In this document: positions 1 through 6,632 of the stretch, piece after piece
Numbering within the stretch: position 1 is the first letter of the stretch
Layout of the letters: the number at the start of each line of letters is the position of its first letter
NCBI GenBank assembly: GCA_934402515.1
Contig: CAKRTZ010000058.1
Coordinates: forward strand, 1-12,534
Origin: an uncultured Lachnospiraceae bacterium
GTDB taxonomy: Bacteria; Bacillota; Clostridia; Lachnospirales; Lachnospiraceae
Reading direction: 5' to 3'
DNA: 12,534 nucleotides
Notes under the pieces: model-generated
The model's input: only the letters and a program-made list of their open reading frames with translations
Told to the model about the DNA's origin: nothing
The model's database searches: none
Made by a program: the position numbers and the translations under genes

Positions 1-11
1 TTTACGCAAAG

Positions 12-39
12 TAAGCAGCGACTTAAAAATCGCTGCTTA
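12..39 (-). terminator. Stem-loop downstream of scfA
   Basis: A perfect 10-bp inverted repeat (arms 12-21 and 30-39, 8-nt loop) lies about 30 bp after the scfA stop on the minus strand. The T-tract after it is poor, so it looks like a partial terminator or RNA-stabilising hairpin between scfA and whatever follows off the left edge (the scfB maturase in known loci). The hairpin is seen directly; its function is inferred. Confidence 0.45.
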
Positions 40-67
40 AATAAGAAGTAAATACAACTCTCTTTTC

Positions 68-211
68 TTATTTTACTTTCTCACAGCTCTGATTTCCTAC
101 AGTACAGGAAGTCTTACATGCAGACTGACAAGAAGTCTGGCACTCGCCGCATCCACCTTTTTTCATGGATTCTTTTAAATTTCTGGTGTTTAATGTCTTG
201 ATGTGTTTCAT
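68..211 (-). CDS. scfA: SCIFF peptide precursor (six cysteines in forty-five), ranthipeptide
   Basis: Encodes a 47-residue peptide starting MKHIKTLNTRNLKES, with six cysteines at residues 21, 24, 28, 32, 36 and 43 spaced inside a Gly/Gln/Ser/Thr-rich core (CGECQTSCQSACKTSC). This matches the SCIFF family, near-universal in Clostridia. There a radical SAM/SPASM enzyme (ScfB) installs Cys-to-Thr sulfur-to-carbon thioether bonds, and the product has been linked to quorum-type signalling. The start is well supported: AAGGAG sits 10 nt upstream of the ATG, and a promoter lies at 283-311. The gene is short enough to be missed by automatic callers. In known loci scfB follows directly; here that would be off the left edge. 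The upstream neighbour, a TIGR04086-type membrane protein, is the expected companion. Identity is from sequence recognition; the biological role is from family knowledge. Confidence 0.95.
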   Translation of the reverse strand: MKHIKTLNTRNLKESMKKGGCGECQTSCQSACKTSCTVGNQSCEKVK

Positions 212-282
212 AACTAAACAGCTCCTTATTTCTTATCGAATTTCTTATCCGTTTCTACCGCTATTTATCAATAGCTTTTAGT

Positions 283-311
283 AGTATAGCATAGTTTCTG
301 CGCTATGAAAA
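283..311 (-). promoter_or_regulatory. Promoter of scfA
   Basis: On the minus strand: -35 TTTTCA (306-311, 4 of 6 to consensus), a 17-bp spacer, and -10 TATACT (283-288) with an extended TGC directly before it. It lies between the stop of the membrane-protein gene and scfA, giving a leader of about 65 nt. It suggests scfA is transcribed on its own, separately from the gene upstream. Confidence 0.6.
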
Positions 312-319
312 GCATTTTT

Positions 320-673
320 TTATGAGACCATTCCTCCAAACATTCCACTCATGGTGCAAAGAAAAAGTACCAGCAAGGTTCTTGGTGCCTCCTCCGTCAC
401 CTGATGTCCTGCAATCAGGGATGCCAGAAATAAAACAGAGAAGTAAAGCCCTCCCGCCAACATTCCCCAAAGGAAACGCCTGTTTACCACCTGTCTGCCA
501 CACAGAAGCCCTGCCAGAAAGCATGCCAGCACATAGATGGCACAGATACCCACATGGACACCGGTCTCCGGCATATGAAAACGGTATACCAGAAGTGTCA
601 GCAGCAGGAGCAGACCGATGGTAAGCGCATATCCCCCAAATAATCCTTTCAGTAAACTGATTCCTTTCCTCAT
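320..673 (-). CDS. TIGR04086-type four-helix membrane protein
   Basis: A 117-residue, very hydrophobic protein with about four transmembrane segments (roughly residues 8-30, 37-60, 66-90 and 95-117) and small-residue packing motifs such as AGLLCGR, GMLAGG and GMFGG. Size, topology and position just upstream of scfA fit the TIGR04086 family, which sits beside SCIFF and often yajC/secDF in Clostridia. Its biochemical role is unknown. I start it at 673 (MRKGIS) because AGGA lies 5 nt upstream. An in-frame ATG at 688 lacks a ribosome site, and the frame stays open to a TTG at 763. It is transcribed away from the CorC-like gene, and no convincing promoter of its own was found. No yajC is present upstream here; the next gene on that side is divergent. 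Confidence 0.8.
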   Translation of the reverse strand: MRKGISLLKGLFGGYALTIGLLLLLTLLVYRFHMPETGVHVGICAIYVLACFLAGLLCGRQVVNRRFLWGMLAGGLYFSVLFLASLIAGHQVTEEAPRTLLVLFLCTMSGMFGGMVS

Positions 674-725
674 CTCTATCCTGTCCATTCTGTTTTTACA
701 TGTATATTCATCCCCGGTTCCAAAC

Positions 726-754
726 TTGACAAGAGTTTGCGCATATTGTATAGT
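726..754 (+). promoter_or_regulatory. Promoter of the CorC/HlyC-like gene
   Basis: A perfect -35 TTGACA (726-731), a 17-bp spacer, and -10 TATAGT (749-754, 5 of 6). The expected start is near 761, about 30 nt before the TTG codon. The -10 box overlaps the palindrome at 751-766. Confidence 0.8.
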
Positions 755-766
755 TGAAATCAACTA
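751..766. promoter_or_regulatory. Palindrome over the -10 and start site
   Basis: TAGTTGAAATCAACTA is a dyad with 7-bp arms around a central AA. It begins inside the -10 box of the plus-strand promoter and covers the expected transcription start, a position typical of a repressor operator. It lies between divergent genes. No regulator binding this sequence is known to me, so the operator role is inference. Confidence 0.35.
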
Positions 767-791
767 ATTTTTTACAAGGAGTGAACAAATT

Positions 792-2132
792 TTGGATACC
801 ACTGGTGTCATACAAATCTGTATTCTGATTGTCCTGTTATTCTTATCAGGATTCTTTTCTTCTGCTGAAACGGCATTAACCACGGTGAATCTCATACGAA
901 TCCGTGCCCTTGCCGAGGAGGGTGATAAGCGGGCGTCCCGCGTTCTTTCCATTCACGAAAAGCACAGCAAAATGCTGAGTACCGTTTTAATAGGAAATAA
1001 CATTGTGAATATCTCCGCCTCCTCCCTTGCAACCTCTTTGACGATCCGGGTGCTCGGAAGTTACGCCGTGGGCATTACCACTGGTATATTGACCTTGCTG
1101 GTGCTGCTGTTCGGTGAGATTGTACCGAAAAACTGGGCAATGATCAACGCAGAAAAACTTTCCCTTGCCTACTCCTCCATGATCCAGTCCCTGATGTGGG
1201 TACTGACCCCCATTATTTTCGTGGTGGATGGACTGTCCCATTTGATTTTCAAACTGTTCCGCATTGATCCGGATGCCAACAAAAACCAAATAACAGAAAA
1301 CGAGCTGCGCACCTATCTGGATGTGAGCCATGAGGACGGTGTCATTGAGTCTGAGGAAAAGAAGATCATTTACAATATCTTTGATTTCAACGATGCGGTA
1401 GCAAAGGATATTATGATTCCCCGCATTAACATGGTCAGTGCGGACATTAACAGTTCCTACAAGCAGGTGTTTAATCTGTTTAAGGAATCCATGTACACCC
1501 GAATTCCCATCTATGAAGATTCCGAGGATAATATCATCGGTCTGATTAATGTCAAGGATTTCCTTTTAGTCACTGACAAGCGCAGTTTCAACATCCGGGA
1601 AAACAACCTGTTACGCCGCGCCTACTATACTTATGAATACAAAAAGACTTCCGACTTACTGGATGAACTCCGGGAGGAAAGCACCAACGTGGTGTTCGTG
1701 TTAAACGAGTACGGTGCCACCGTGGGCATGATTACCCTGGAAGATTTGCTGGAGGAAATCGTGGGTGAAATCCGGGACGAGTACGATGAGGACGAGAAAA
1801 TGCAGATTCAGCCTGTGGAGGGTGAACCCCGCACCTGGCTGGTGGAAGGCGGCATGAATCTCAACGATATCAATGACCGTCTGGGTACAGATTTCGATTC
1901 CGAAGACTATGATTCCATCGGTGGTCTGATCATCGAAGCCTTAGACCGTTTTCCTGAAAATCAGGAGGTAGTGGTTCTGGAAGACGGAACCGTCCTGAAA
2001 GTGATGAGTATCCAGAATAACCGGATTGTTCAGGTGAAATTAACTTTGCCGGAACCGGAAACCAAAACCGATGACGACGCAACGGATTCTCAACATTCCA
2101 GTCATGACGAAAAGGAAACAACAGAGGATTAG
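792..2132 (+). CDS. CNNM/CorC family membrane protein (HlyC/CorC-like, DUF21 and CBS pair)
   Basis: A 446-residue protein with the standard order of this family. Residues 1-150 form a DUF21/CNNM membrane domain with the FFSSAETAL motif (21-29) and FGEIVPKNWA (107-116). A CBS pair spans about 204-330 and includes IPIYEDSEDNIIGLINVKDF. A CorC_HlyC domain spans about 340-418 (YDSIGGLIIEALDRFP). The acidic tail is disordered. Family members act in magnesium or other divalent cation efflux, or Mg-dependent homeostasis; the old name haemolysin is not informative. The start is a TTG with AAGGAG 10 nt upstream; no better ATG exists and the TTG preserves the first helix. It is monocistronic: strong promoter at 726-754 and a terminator right after the stop. 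Family assignment is secure; the transported ion cannot be read from sequence. Confidence 0.93.
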   Translation: MDTTGVIQICILIVLLFLSGFFSSAETALTTVNLIRIRALAEEGDKRASRVLSIHEKHSKMLSTVLIGNNIVNISASSLATSLTIRVLGSYAVGITTGILTLLVLLFGEIVPKNWAMINAEKLSLAYSSMIQSLMWVLTPIIFVVDGLSHLIFKLFRIDPDANKNQITENELRTYLDVSHEDGVIESEEKKIIYNIFDFNDAVAKDIMIPRINMVSADINSSYKQVFNLFKESMYTRIPIYEDSEDNIIGLINVKDFLLVTDKRSFNIRENNLLRRAYYTYEYKKTSDLLDELREESTNVVFVLNEYGATVGMITLEDLLEEIVGEIRDEYDEDEKMQIQPVEGEPRTWLVEGGMNLNDINDRLGTDFDSEDYDSIGGLIIEALDRFPENQEVVVLEDGTVLKVMSIQNNRIVQVKLTLPEPETKTDDDATDSQHSSHDEKETTED

Positions 2133-2142
2133 ACCTCTGCAA

Positions 2143-2175
2143 AAAAGAGTGAACGCCAAAAACGTTCACTCTTTT
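2143..2175. terminator. Bidirectional intrinsic terminator
   Basis: A perfect 13-bp stem (2143-2155 with 2163-2175, 7-nt loop) ends in TTTT on the plus strand and in six T on the minus strand. It lies 10 bp after the CorC-like stop and 4 bp after the last stop of the minus-strand operon, so it serves both converging units. Confidence 0.92.
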
Positions 2176-2179
2176 CATA

Positions 2180-2638
2180 TTACTTTCTATAAATTTCTTC
2201 TCCCGCTACCACACGGTCAATCTTCTCTTTCACCGGGGCAAGCTCTCCCATTTTTTCAAGGGACTGCTCCTGTAACTGTTCATAGTAGGAAACCTTCAGC
2301 GCCGCTTTCTCGTAAGCCTCTCCATCGGTCTGGTTCATTTCCTCCCGGTAGACTCTCTCATAAAACGCTCCCTCAAAGTAATGGGATAGGGCATAGACCT
2401 CCTGTAAATCCCCGTTCTCTTTAAAGTTTTTCGGTTCATCCCGGTGGGTGTAATAGAGGGTTTTCGTGTAATCTTCATTTAGCACCCATTCCAGCATTTT
2501 GTTGGTGCTCATCTGCGTCCCGTTGCGCTCCAGCCAGTTGCCTGCCATGACAAACACTCCCATAAAACACAAAAGCACCAGCACCACAATCAAGGCATCC
2601 ATGCCATATAAAATGAACTTATTCTCCTGCTTTTTCAT
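2180..2638 (-). CDS. Single-pass membrane protein of unknown function, last gene of the zinc-ribbon operon
   Basis: A 152-residue protein: a short basic N-terminus (MKKQENK), one transmembrane helix at about residues 9-34, then a polar, helix-rich, Tyr/Glu-rich domain of about 115 residues predicted outside the membrane. It has no cysteine ribbon, unlike its three upstream neighbours. Its outer part (EWVLNEDYTKTLYY, EGAFYERVYREEM) resembles the outer helical domains of the 255- and 252-residue proteins only loosely, so common origin is inference. I start it at 2638, with GGGA 7 nt upstream and a 20-bp overlap with the preceding gene; an in-frame start at 2749 lies deep inside that gene and has no ribosome site. 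It ends 4 bp before the operon terminator. I do not recognise a named family. Confidence 0.75.
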   Translation of the reverse strand: MKKQENKFILYGMDALIVVLVLLCFMGVFVMAGNWLERNGTQMSTNKMLEWVLNEDYTKTLYYTHRDEPKNFKENGDLQEVYALSHYFEGAFYERVYREEMNQTDGEAYEKAALKVSYYEQLQEQSLEKMGELAPVKEKIDRVVAGEEIYRK

Positions 2639-3386
2639 CTGTCTGTCCCAATTCTTCCCGAAGGATTTGTTCTCTCCTTGCACCGGTGAGTTCCTCAAAG
2701 TCTGCTGTGGTTTCTTTGGAAATCCCCAGCTTTTCCTGTAACAGTTCACCCATATCCACTTTCATGGTTTCCAGGACGGTCTGGTTTTCCTCGTTCACTG
2801 CCCCTTCAATCTCTTCGTAGTCGTTCAGATAGGTGGCATCATAAAAGGAATCCAAATCCGAACAGAGAATTTCCAGATAGTCCATACTGCTGTCTGTCTC
2901 ATCCAGGTAGTGTTCCCTGTCCGTCTCAATATCACGCTCCACGCTGGCATAAAACCGCGCCGCATAGAGAACGGGATAATAAGCCTTGAACACGCCCTTG
3001 TCATCCAACAGTTTCTTTTCCTGGGAATACTGGGTCAGTCCACTGTAATCTCCTGCGGTGAGATACGCCTCCATCTGTGCCACAATCTCATCGTAGTTTT
3101 TTCGGTTTCCCGCATTGACTGACGCCTGCTGCCGGTCGTCCCGGAAGGCTCCCCAGAGCATCCACAAGATAAAACCGCCACACACCACCGCTGCTAGGAG
3201 AATCCAGAGGGTTCTGGTCTGAAACGCAGTGGTTTTCCTTTGTACCTGTTCTTTGGTCTCCCCGTAGGCTGCCTGGTAATGTTTCATGCCTGCCCGATGC
3301 ACCGCGGCGAAGGTATTTTTCCTGTTACAATGGGGACAACGCACATCTTCCGGGCTAAGCTCGCCCCCGCAATATTTACATGTCAT
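2619..3386 (-). CDS. Zinc-ribbon membrane protein, unknown function (255 aa)
   Basis: Domain order: an N-terminal zinc ribbon with cysteines at residues 3, 6, 17 and 20 (CKYCG and CPHCN), a charged linker containing KHYQAAYGETKEQVQR, one transmembrane helix at about 58-80, then about 175 residues of acidic helical domain predicted outside the cell. It is a clear paralogue of the 252-residue gene at 3698-4456. Both have identical cysteine spacing, the KHYQA(A/D)Y linker, a motif like Y-x-x-I-x-GA-(V/L)-(N/D)-EE near residues 190-200, and LG(I/L)S-x-E near the end. Its ATG overlaps the previous gene by 11 bp, implying coupled translation. The ribbon may bind zinc on the inner face; no catalytic residues are visible. 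Function unknown. Confidence 0.85.
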   Translation of the reverse strand: MTCKYCGGELSPEDVRCPHCNRKNTFAAVHRAGMKHYQAAYGETKEQVQRKTTAFQTRTLWILLAAVVCGGFILWMLWGAFRDDRQQASVNAGNRKNYDEIVAQMEAYLTAGDYSGLTQYSQEKKLLDDKGVFKAYYPVLYAARFYASVERDIETDREHYLDETDSSMDYLEILCSDLDSFYDATYLNDYEEIEGAVNEENQTVLETMKVDMGELLQEKLGISKETTADFEELTGARREQILREELGQTDEKAGE

Positions 3387-3708
3387 TTAAGATTGCTTCC
3401 TTTAACTGGGTTGTTTTTATCTGTTCCTCATGGTTACTGTAAAGATAGAGTCCTCCTAACAGCAGGCACACTGCCAGGACAATTCCTGCCATCACAAGAA
3501 TCTCCCGTTTCCACACCAGACGGAGTGCCCGCTTTCTTCCCTGGGGTAATTCCCCAAGGTTCTTCCTGGTCTCCTCCAGCCCTTCCATGTACTTCCGCTC
3601 ATTGCCCCAGAGATTGGTGGCTCCACAGTAGGGACAGGCAGGAAGTTTTCTGTCAAAGGCGGCTCCACAGGAGCCACAGGTCACCATACGCATTTTCTTA
3701 CTGCTCAT
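3376..3708 (-). CDS. Short zinc-ribbon membrane protein (110 aa)
   Basis: Cysteines at residues 11, 14, 25 and 28 (CGSCG and CPYCG) form a ribbon with 10 residues between pairs, two fewer plus altered spacing compared with its paralogues. A linker rich in Glu/Arg follows, then one transmembrane helix (about 70-90) and only about 20 residues after it. It therefore keeps the ribbon and anchor but lacks the large outer domain of its neighbours. The start at 3708 is chosen because AAAGGAG lies 5 nt upstream; the in-frame GTG at 3714 is too close to that site. It overlaps the upstream gene by 11 bp and the downstream gene by 11 bp. It could be a partner subunit of the larger proteins. Family not recognised. 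Confidence 0.82.
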   Translation of the reverse strand: MSSKKMRMVTCGSCGAAFDRKLPACPYCGATNLWGNERKYMEGLEETRKNLGELPQGRKRALRLVWKREILVMAGIVLAVCLLLGGLYLYSNHEEQIKTTQLKEAILNDM

Positions 3709-4456
3709 TGCCACTCCTTTCTTCCATCAGAAGGAGCATCCCGGATTCATCCAGCGTCCGCAGGGATGCTGCCTCCTCCGTTGACAAACCCAGATAGGTC
3801 TGTAACACCAGGTCCATGTGGTCGTAGATTTCTTCGATATAGGGCATGGTCAGTTCTTCATCCAGGGCGCCGCCGATGCTGGCATAGGTTCCTAAATGTT
3901 TCGGGCTGTAAAATTCCGCCAGAATTGCACACAAATCCTCCAGTGCCTGGTTCCGTTTGTACACATCTTCTGCCGTCAGGTACTCGTCCAGATGATTCAG
4001 GGAAAATTCATAGCAGCTTGCCGCCGTCATCAGAGGCATCCATTTCAGATAAGGCTGGTCGGATGCCGTCCAGCCCGTGAGGTGATAGCTGTCGCAGTAA
4101 CTGTAAAACTGGTAATACTGTTCCTCCTCCCACAACTCTAACATCCGGGGAAGGATTTCCTCATAATGGTCTACCGCATACGCCTGCTTTTTCTCATAGT
4201 AACTCCGCTCCACGTTGGCAGAGACGAAAATCAGTGCCACCAGGGTCACCGTCAAAATGGCAATCAAAATGCCGCGCACTGCATAACCAGACATTCTTTT
4301 GTTGGTGCGCTCCACTTCATCCCGTGTCGCCTCATAGTCTGCCTGGTAATGTTTCCTCGCGGCTATATGCTCTTTTGCCTGTATGTTTTTCTTTCCACAG
4401 TGAGGACAGACCTCCATCTCTAAGGTCAGATTTCCTCCGCAATAAGGACACTTCAT
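3698..4456 (-). CDS. Zinc-ribbon membrane protein, unknown function (252 aa)
   Basis: The N-terminal ribbon has cysteines at residues 3, 6, 17 and 20 (CPYCG and CPHCG). The linker RKHYQADYEATRDEVERT is followed by a transmembrane helix at about 60-81. About 170 residues of helical, Tyr- and Glu-rich domain follow, predicted outside (for example HYEEILPRMLELWEEEQYYQFY). It is paralogous to the gene at 2619-3386 along its whole length. Its ATG overlaps the stop of the preceding gene as ATGA (4 bp), a classic coupling arrangement, and only a weak purine-rich ribosome site is visible. The zinc ribbon resembles those at the N-terminus of many bacterial membrane proteins of unknown role, so the ribbon alone does not define a function. 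Confidence 0.86.
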   Translation of the reverse strand: MKCPYCGGNLTLEMEVCPHCGKKNIQAKEHIAARKHYQADYEATRDEVERTNKRMSGYAVRGILIAILTVTLVALIFVSANVERSYYEKKQAYAVDHYEEILPRMLELWEEEQYYQFYSYCDSYHLTGWTASDQPYLKWMPLMTAASCYEFSLNHLDEYLTAEDVYKRNQALEDLCAILAEFYSPKHLGTYASIGGALDEELTMPYIEEIYDHMDLVLQTYLGLSTEEAASLRTLDESGMLLLMEERSGNEQ

Positions 4457-4818
4457 AAATATTTTTCTTCTTTATCTTTCTCGTAGCCGATGTCTACGCC
4501 GGGATTTTTTTCTTTTAATTTATCAAAGCAATACTGGGCACCATCCTTGTGGATGATGAACTCCAGCTGCTTTTTGTCCCCGGTTACCAGCACCAGCTTG
4601 TTGACTGTGAATGCCTGTCCTGCCTTGGACATTTCCTCCTGTCTGCGAAACGCCCAGACCACACTTTCGTATGGGACATAGGAGCGCTTGCACAGCCCTG
4701 CGGGGTAGAAGAAACACTGCTCTCCCACCTTTGCCTTGGCGAAAGCCTTCGCCGTGTCAAAATCTGCTTTCAACACGGCGGGCTCACAGGTTTTATCTGT
4801 CATGGGTATGAATTTCAT
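4453..4818 (-). CDS. Small soluble protein of unknown function between aspS and the zinc-ribbon genes
   Basis: A 121-residue protein without signal peptide or membrane segment. The middle part alternates short hydrophobic strands (SYVPYESVVWAFRRQEEM, NKLVLVTGDKKQLEFIIH) and the C-terminus is a charged helix. This pattern is compatible with a small beta-barrel such as a PH-like fold, but that is a guess from strand periodicity. Cysteines (residues 11, 35, 43 and 97) are not arranged as a metal site. The ATG lies 3 nt after the aspS stop, with CAGGAG 6 nt upstream inside the end of aspS, and the stop overlaps the next ATG. It is therefore firmly in the tRNA-synthetase operon. I do not recognise the family. 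Confidence 0.82.
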   Translation of the reverse strand: MKFIPMTDKTCEPAVLKADFDTAKAFAKAKVGEQCFFYPAGLCKRSYVPYESVVWAFRRQEEMSKAGQAFTVNKLVLVTGDKKQLEFIIHKDGAQYCFDKLKEKNPGVDIGYEKDKEEKYL

Positions 4819-4821
4819 AGA

Positions 4822-6615
4822 TTACTCCTGTACTTCGGGGCGGATGGCGATTCCCAGTTCCTCTAACTGTTTCTCGTCCACCACATTGGGCGCCTCACTC
4901 ATCATATCGGAGGCATCCTTTACCTTCGGGAAGGCAATGACTTCGCGGATGCTGTCTGCTCCGGTGAGTAACATAACGAAACGGTCAAGACCATAAGCCA
5001 GTCCAGCGTGAGGGGGTACTCCATACTGAAAAGCGCTGAGAAGGAAGCCGAACTGTTCCCATGCCCTTTCCTTGGTGAAGCCCAGAACCTCAAACATCTT
5101 CTCCTGGATGTCATCCTGATGGATACGGACAGAACCGCCACCCAGCTCTACGCCATTTAATACGATATCGTAAGCCTTTGCACGGACACGTCCGGGATCG
5201 GAATCAATATACTGCCAGTCCTCCTCCATGGGCATGGTAAAGGGATGATGCATCGCCATAAAGCGGTTTTCCTCATCACTCCACTCCAGTAAGGGGAACT
5301 CGGTTACCCACAGGAAGTTAAACTGTTTCGGGTCGTAGAGATTTAACTGCCTGCCCAGTTCCAGACGCAGCTGTCCCAGTACGTTCCATACGATGGTATT
5401 TTTATCGGCTGCAAAGAGGAGTAAATCGCCCTTCTCGCCGTCCATTGCTTTTACTAAAGCTTCTAATTCGTCCGGTGTCATAAATTTGGCGAAAGAAGAT
5501 TTGTAGGTGCCATCCTCCTCGATTGCCAGATATGCCAGACCTTTGGCACCGCTGCCCTTTGCCATATCCACCAGGGCATCAATTTTCTTACGGGGCATGG
5601 TTGCCTGTCCCTTGACATTTAAGCCGCGGACAGAGCCGCCGTTCTCCAGTGCACCGGTAAATACGCCGAAACCACAGCCTTTTACCACATCGGAAACATC
5701 CTGTAATTCCATGCCGAAACGGGTATCCGGTTTGTCAGAGCCGTAACGGTTCATGGCATCAATCCATTTCATGCGGGGCAGGGGCAGCTGTACCTCCAAA
5801 CCGATTGCCTCCTTGCACACATGCTGGATGAGACGCTCGTTGACTTCCAGTACATCCTCCACGTCCACGAAGGATAACTCCATATCTGCCTGGGTAAATT
5901 CCGGCTGACGGTCTGCACGCAGATCCTCATCACGGAAACATCTTGCAATCTGGAAATAACGGTCATAGCCGGAGCACATCAGTAACTGCTTAAACAGCTG
6001 GGGAGACTGGGGCAGTGCGTAGAAATTGCCGGGATGAACACGGCTGGGCACCAGATAGTCTCTTGCTCCCTCCGGGGTTGATTTGCAAAGAATAGGAGTC
6101 TCGATTTCCACGAAACCTTCCTTTGCCATAAACGCACGCATCTCTGTGGCAATTTTGCTGCGAAGTAAGAGTTTTGCCTGAATGTCGGGACGACGCAAGT
6201 CCAGATAACGGTATTTCAACCGGATATCCTCTTTGGTCTTGCTGTCTGCCTCGATGGGGAAAGGAGGGGTCTGTGCCTCTGCCAGAATACGGATGCTCTC
6301 CGCTCTCACTTCGATATCGCCGGTCTTTAAATTCTCATTGGTGGCACCGGAACGTTTTGTTACCGTACCAACCACGGCGATGACATACTCACTTCTGAGC
6401 CTTTCTGCTTTTGCAAAGTTCTCTGCTCCGCAGTCGCTCTCCTCAAAAATAATCTGTAAAATGCCGGAACGGTCTCTTAAATCAACGAACACGATTCCGC
6501 CCTTATTTCTCTGTTTCTGTACCCATCCCATGACGGTGACTTTCTGTCCCTCATTGGCGATGGAAACCTCCGTACATCTGTGGGTTCTCTTTAAACCCTG
6601 CATTGACTCTGCCAT
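4822..6615 (-). CDS. aspS: Aspartate--tRNA ligase, bacterial type
   Basis: Charges tRNA-Asp with aspartate in the cytoplasm. The 597 residues show the full bacterial layout: an N-terminal OB-fold anticodon domain (about 10-110, with GWVQKQRNKGGIVFVDLRD), and a class II core with motif 2 at about 227-244 (FRDEDLRADRQPEFTQAD). The GAD insertion domain spans about 300-420, and motif 3 is at 538-550 (GLAYGLDRFVMLL). Length is typical. GGGAGG lies 7 nt before the ATG, and the gene follows hisS by 17 bp. At the position in the anticodon domain where discriminating enzymes carry Leu and non-discriminating ones His, this protein has Lys38, so its specificity for tRNA-Asn cannot be judged from that residue. 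Assignment is certain. Confidence 0.98.
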   Translation of the reverse strand: MAESMQGLKRTHRCTEVSIANEGQKVTVMGWVQKQRNKGGIVFVDLRDRSGILQIIFEESDCGAENFAKAERLRSEYVIAVVGTVTKRSGATNENLKTGDIEVRAESIRILAEAQTPPFPIEADSKTKEDIRLKYRYLDLRRPDIQAKLLLRSKIATEMRAFMAKEGFVEIETPILCKSTPEGARDYLVPSRVHPGNFYALPQSPQLFKQLLMCSGYDRYFQIARCFRDEDLRADRQPEFTQADMELSFVDVEDVLEVNERLIQHVCKEAIGLEVQLPLPRMKWIDAMNRYGSDKPDTRFGMELQDVSDVVKGCGFGVFTGALENGGSVRGLNVKGQATMPRKKIDALVDMAKGSGAKGLAYLAIEEDGTYKSSFAKFMTPDELEALVKAMDGEKGDLLLFAADKNTIVWNVLGQLRLELGRQLNLYDPKQFNFLWVTEFPLLEWSDEENRFMAMHHPFTMPMEEDWQYIDSDPGRVRAKAYDIVLNGVELGGGSVRIHQDDIQEKMFEVLGFTKERAWEQFGFLLSAFQYGVPPHAGLAYGLDRFVMLLTGADSIREVIAFPKVKDASDMMSEAPNVVDEKQLEELGIAIRPEVQE

Positions 6616-6632
6616 TTATCTGCCTCCCACGC

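Noticed and set aside
674..763. Upstream extension of the four-helix membrane protein to TTG at 763
   Set aside because: It would run back across the divergent promoter, and no Shine-Dalgarno sequence precedes 763 or 688; AGGA precedes 673.
2639..2749. Longer start for the last operon gene
   Set aside because: The added N-terminus lies entirely within the preceding coding sequence, has no ribosome site, and would put about 37 polar residues before the signal-anchor helix.
3240..3797. Plus-strand open frame of 185 codons
   Set aside because: Antisense to two overlapping zinc-ribbon genes with good starts; the translation is low-complexity Pro/Ser-rich.
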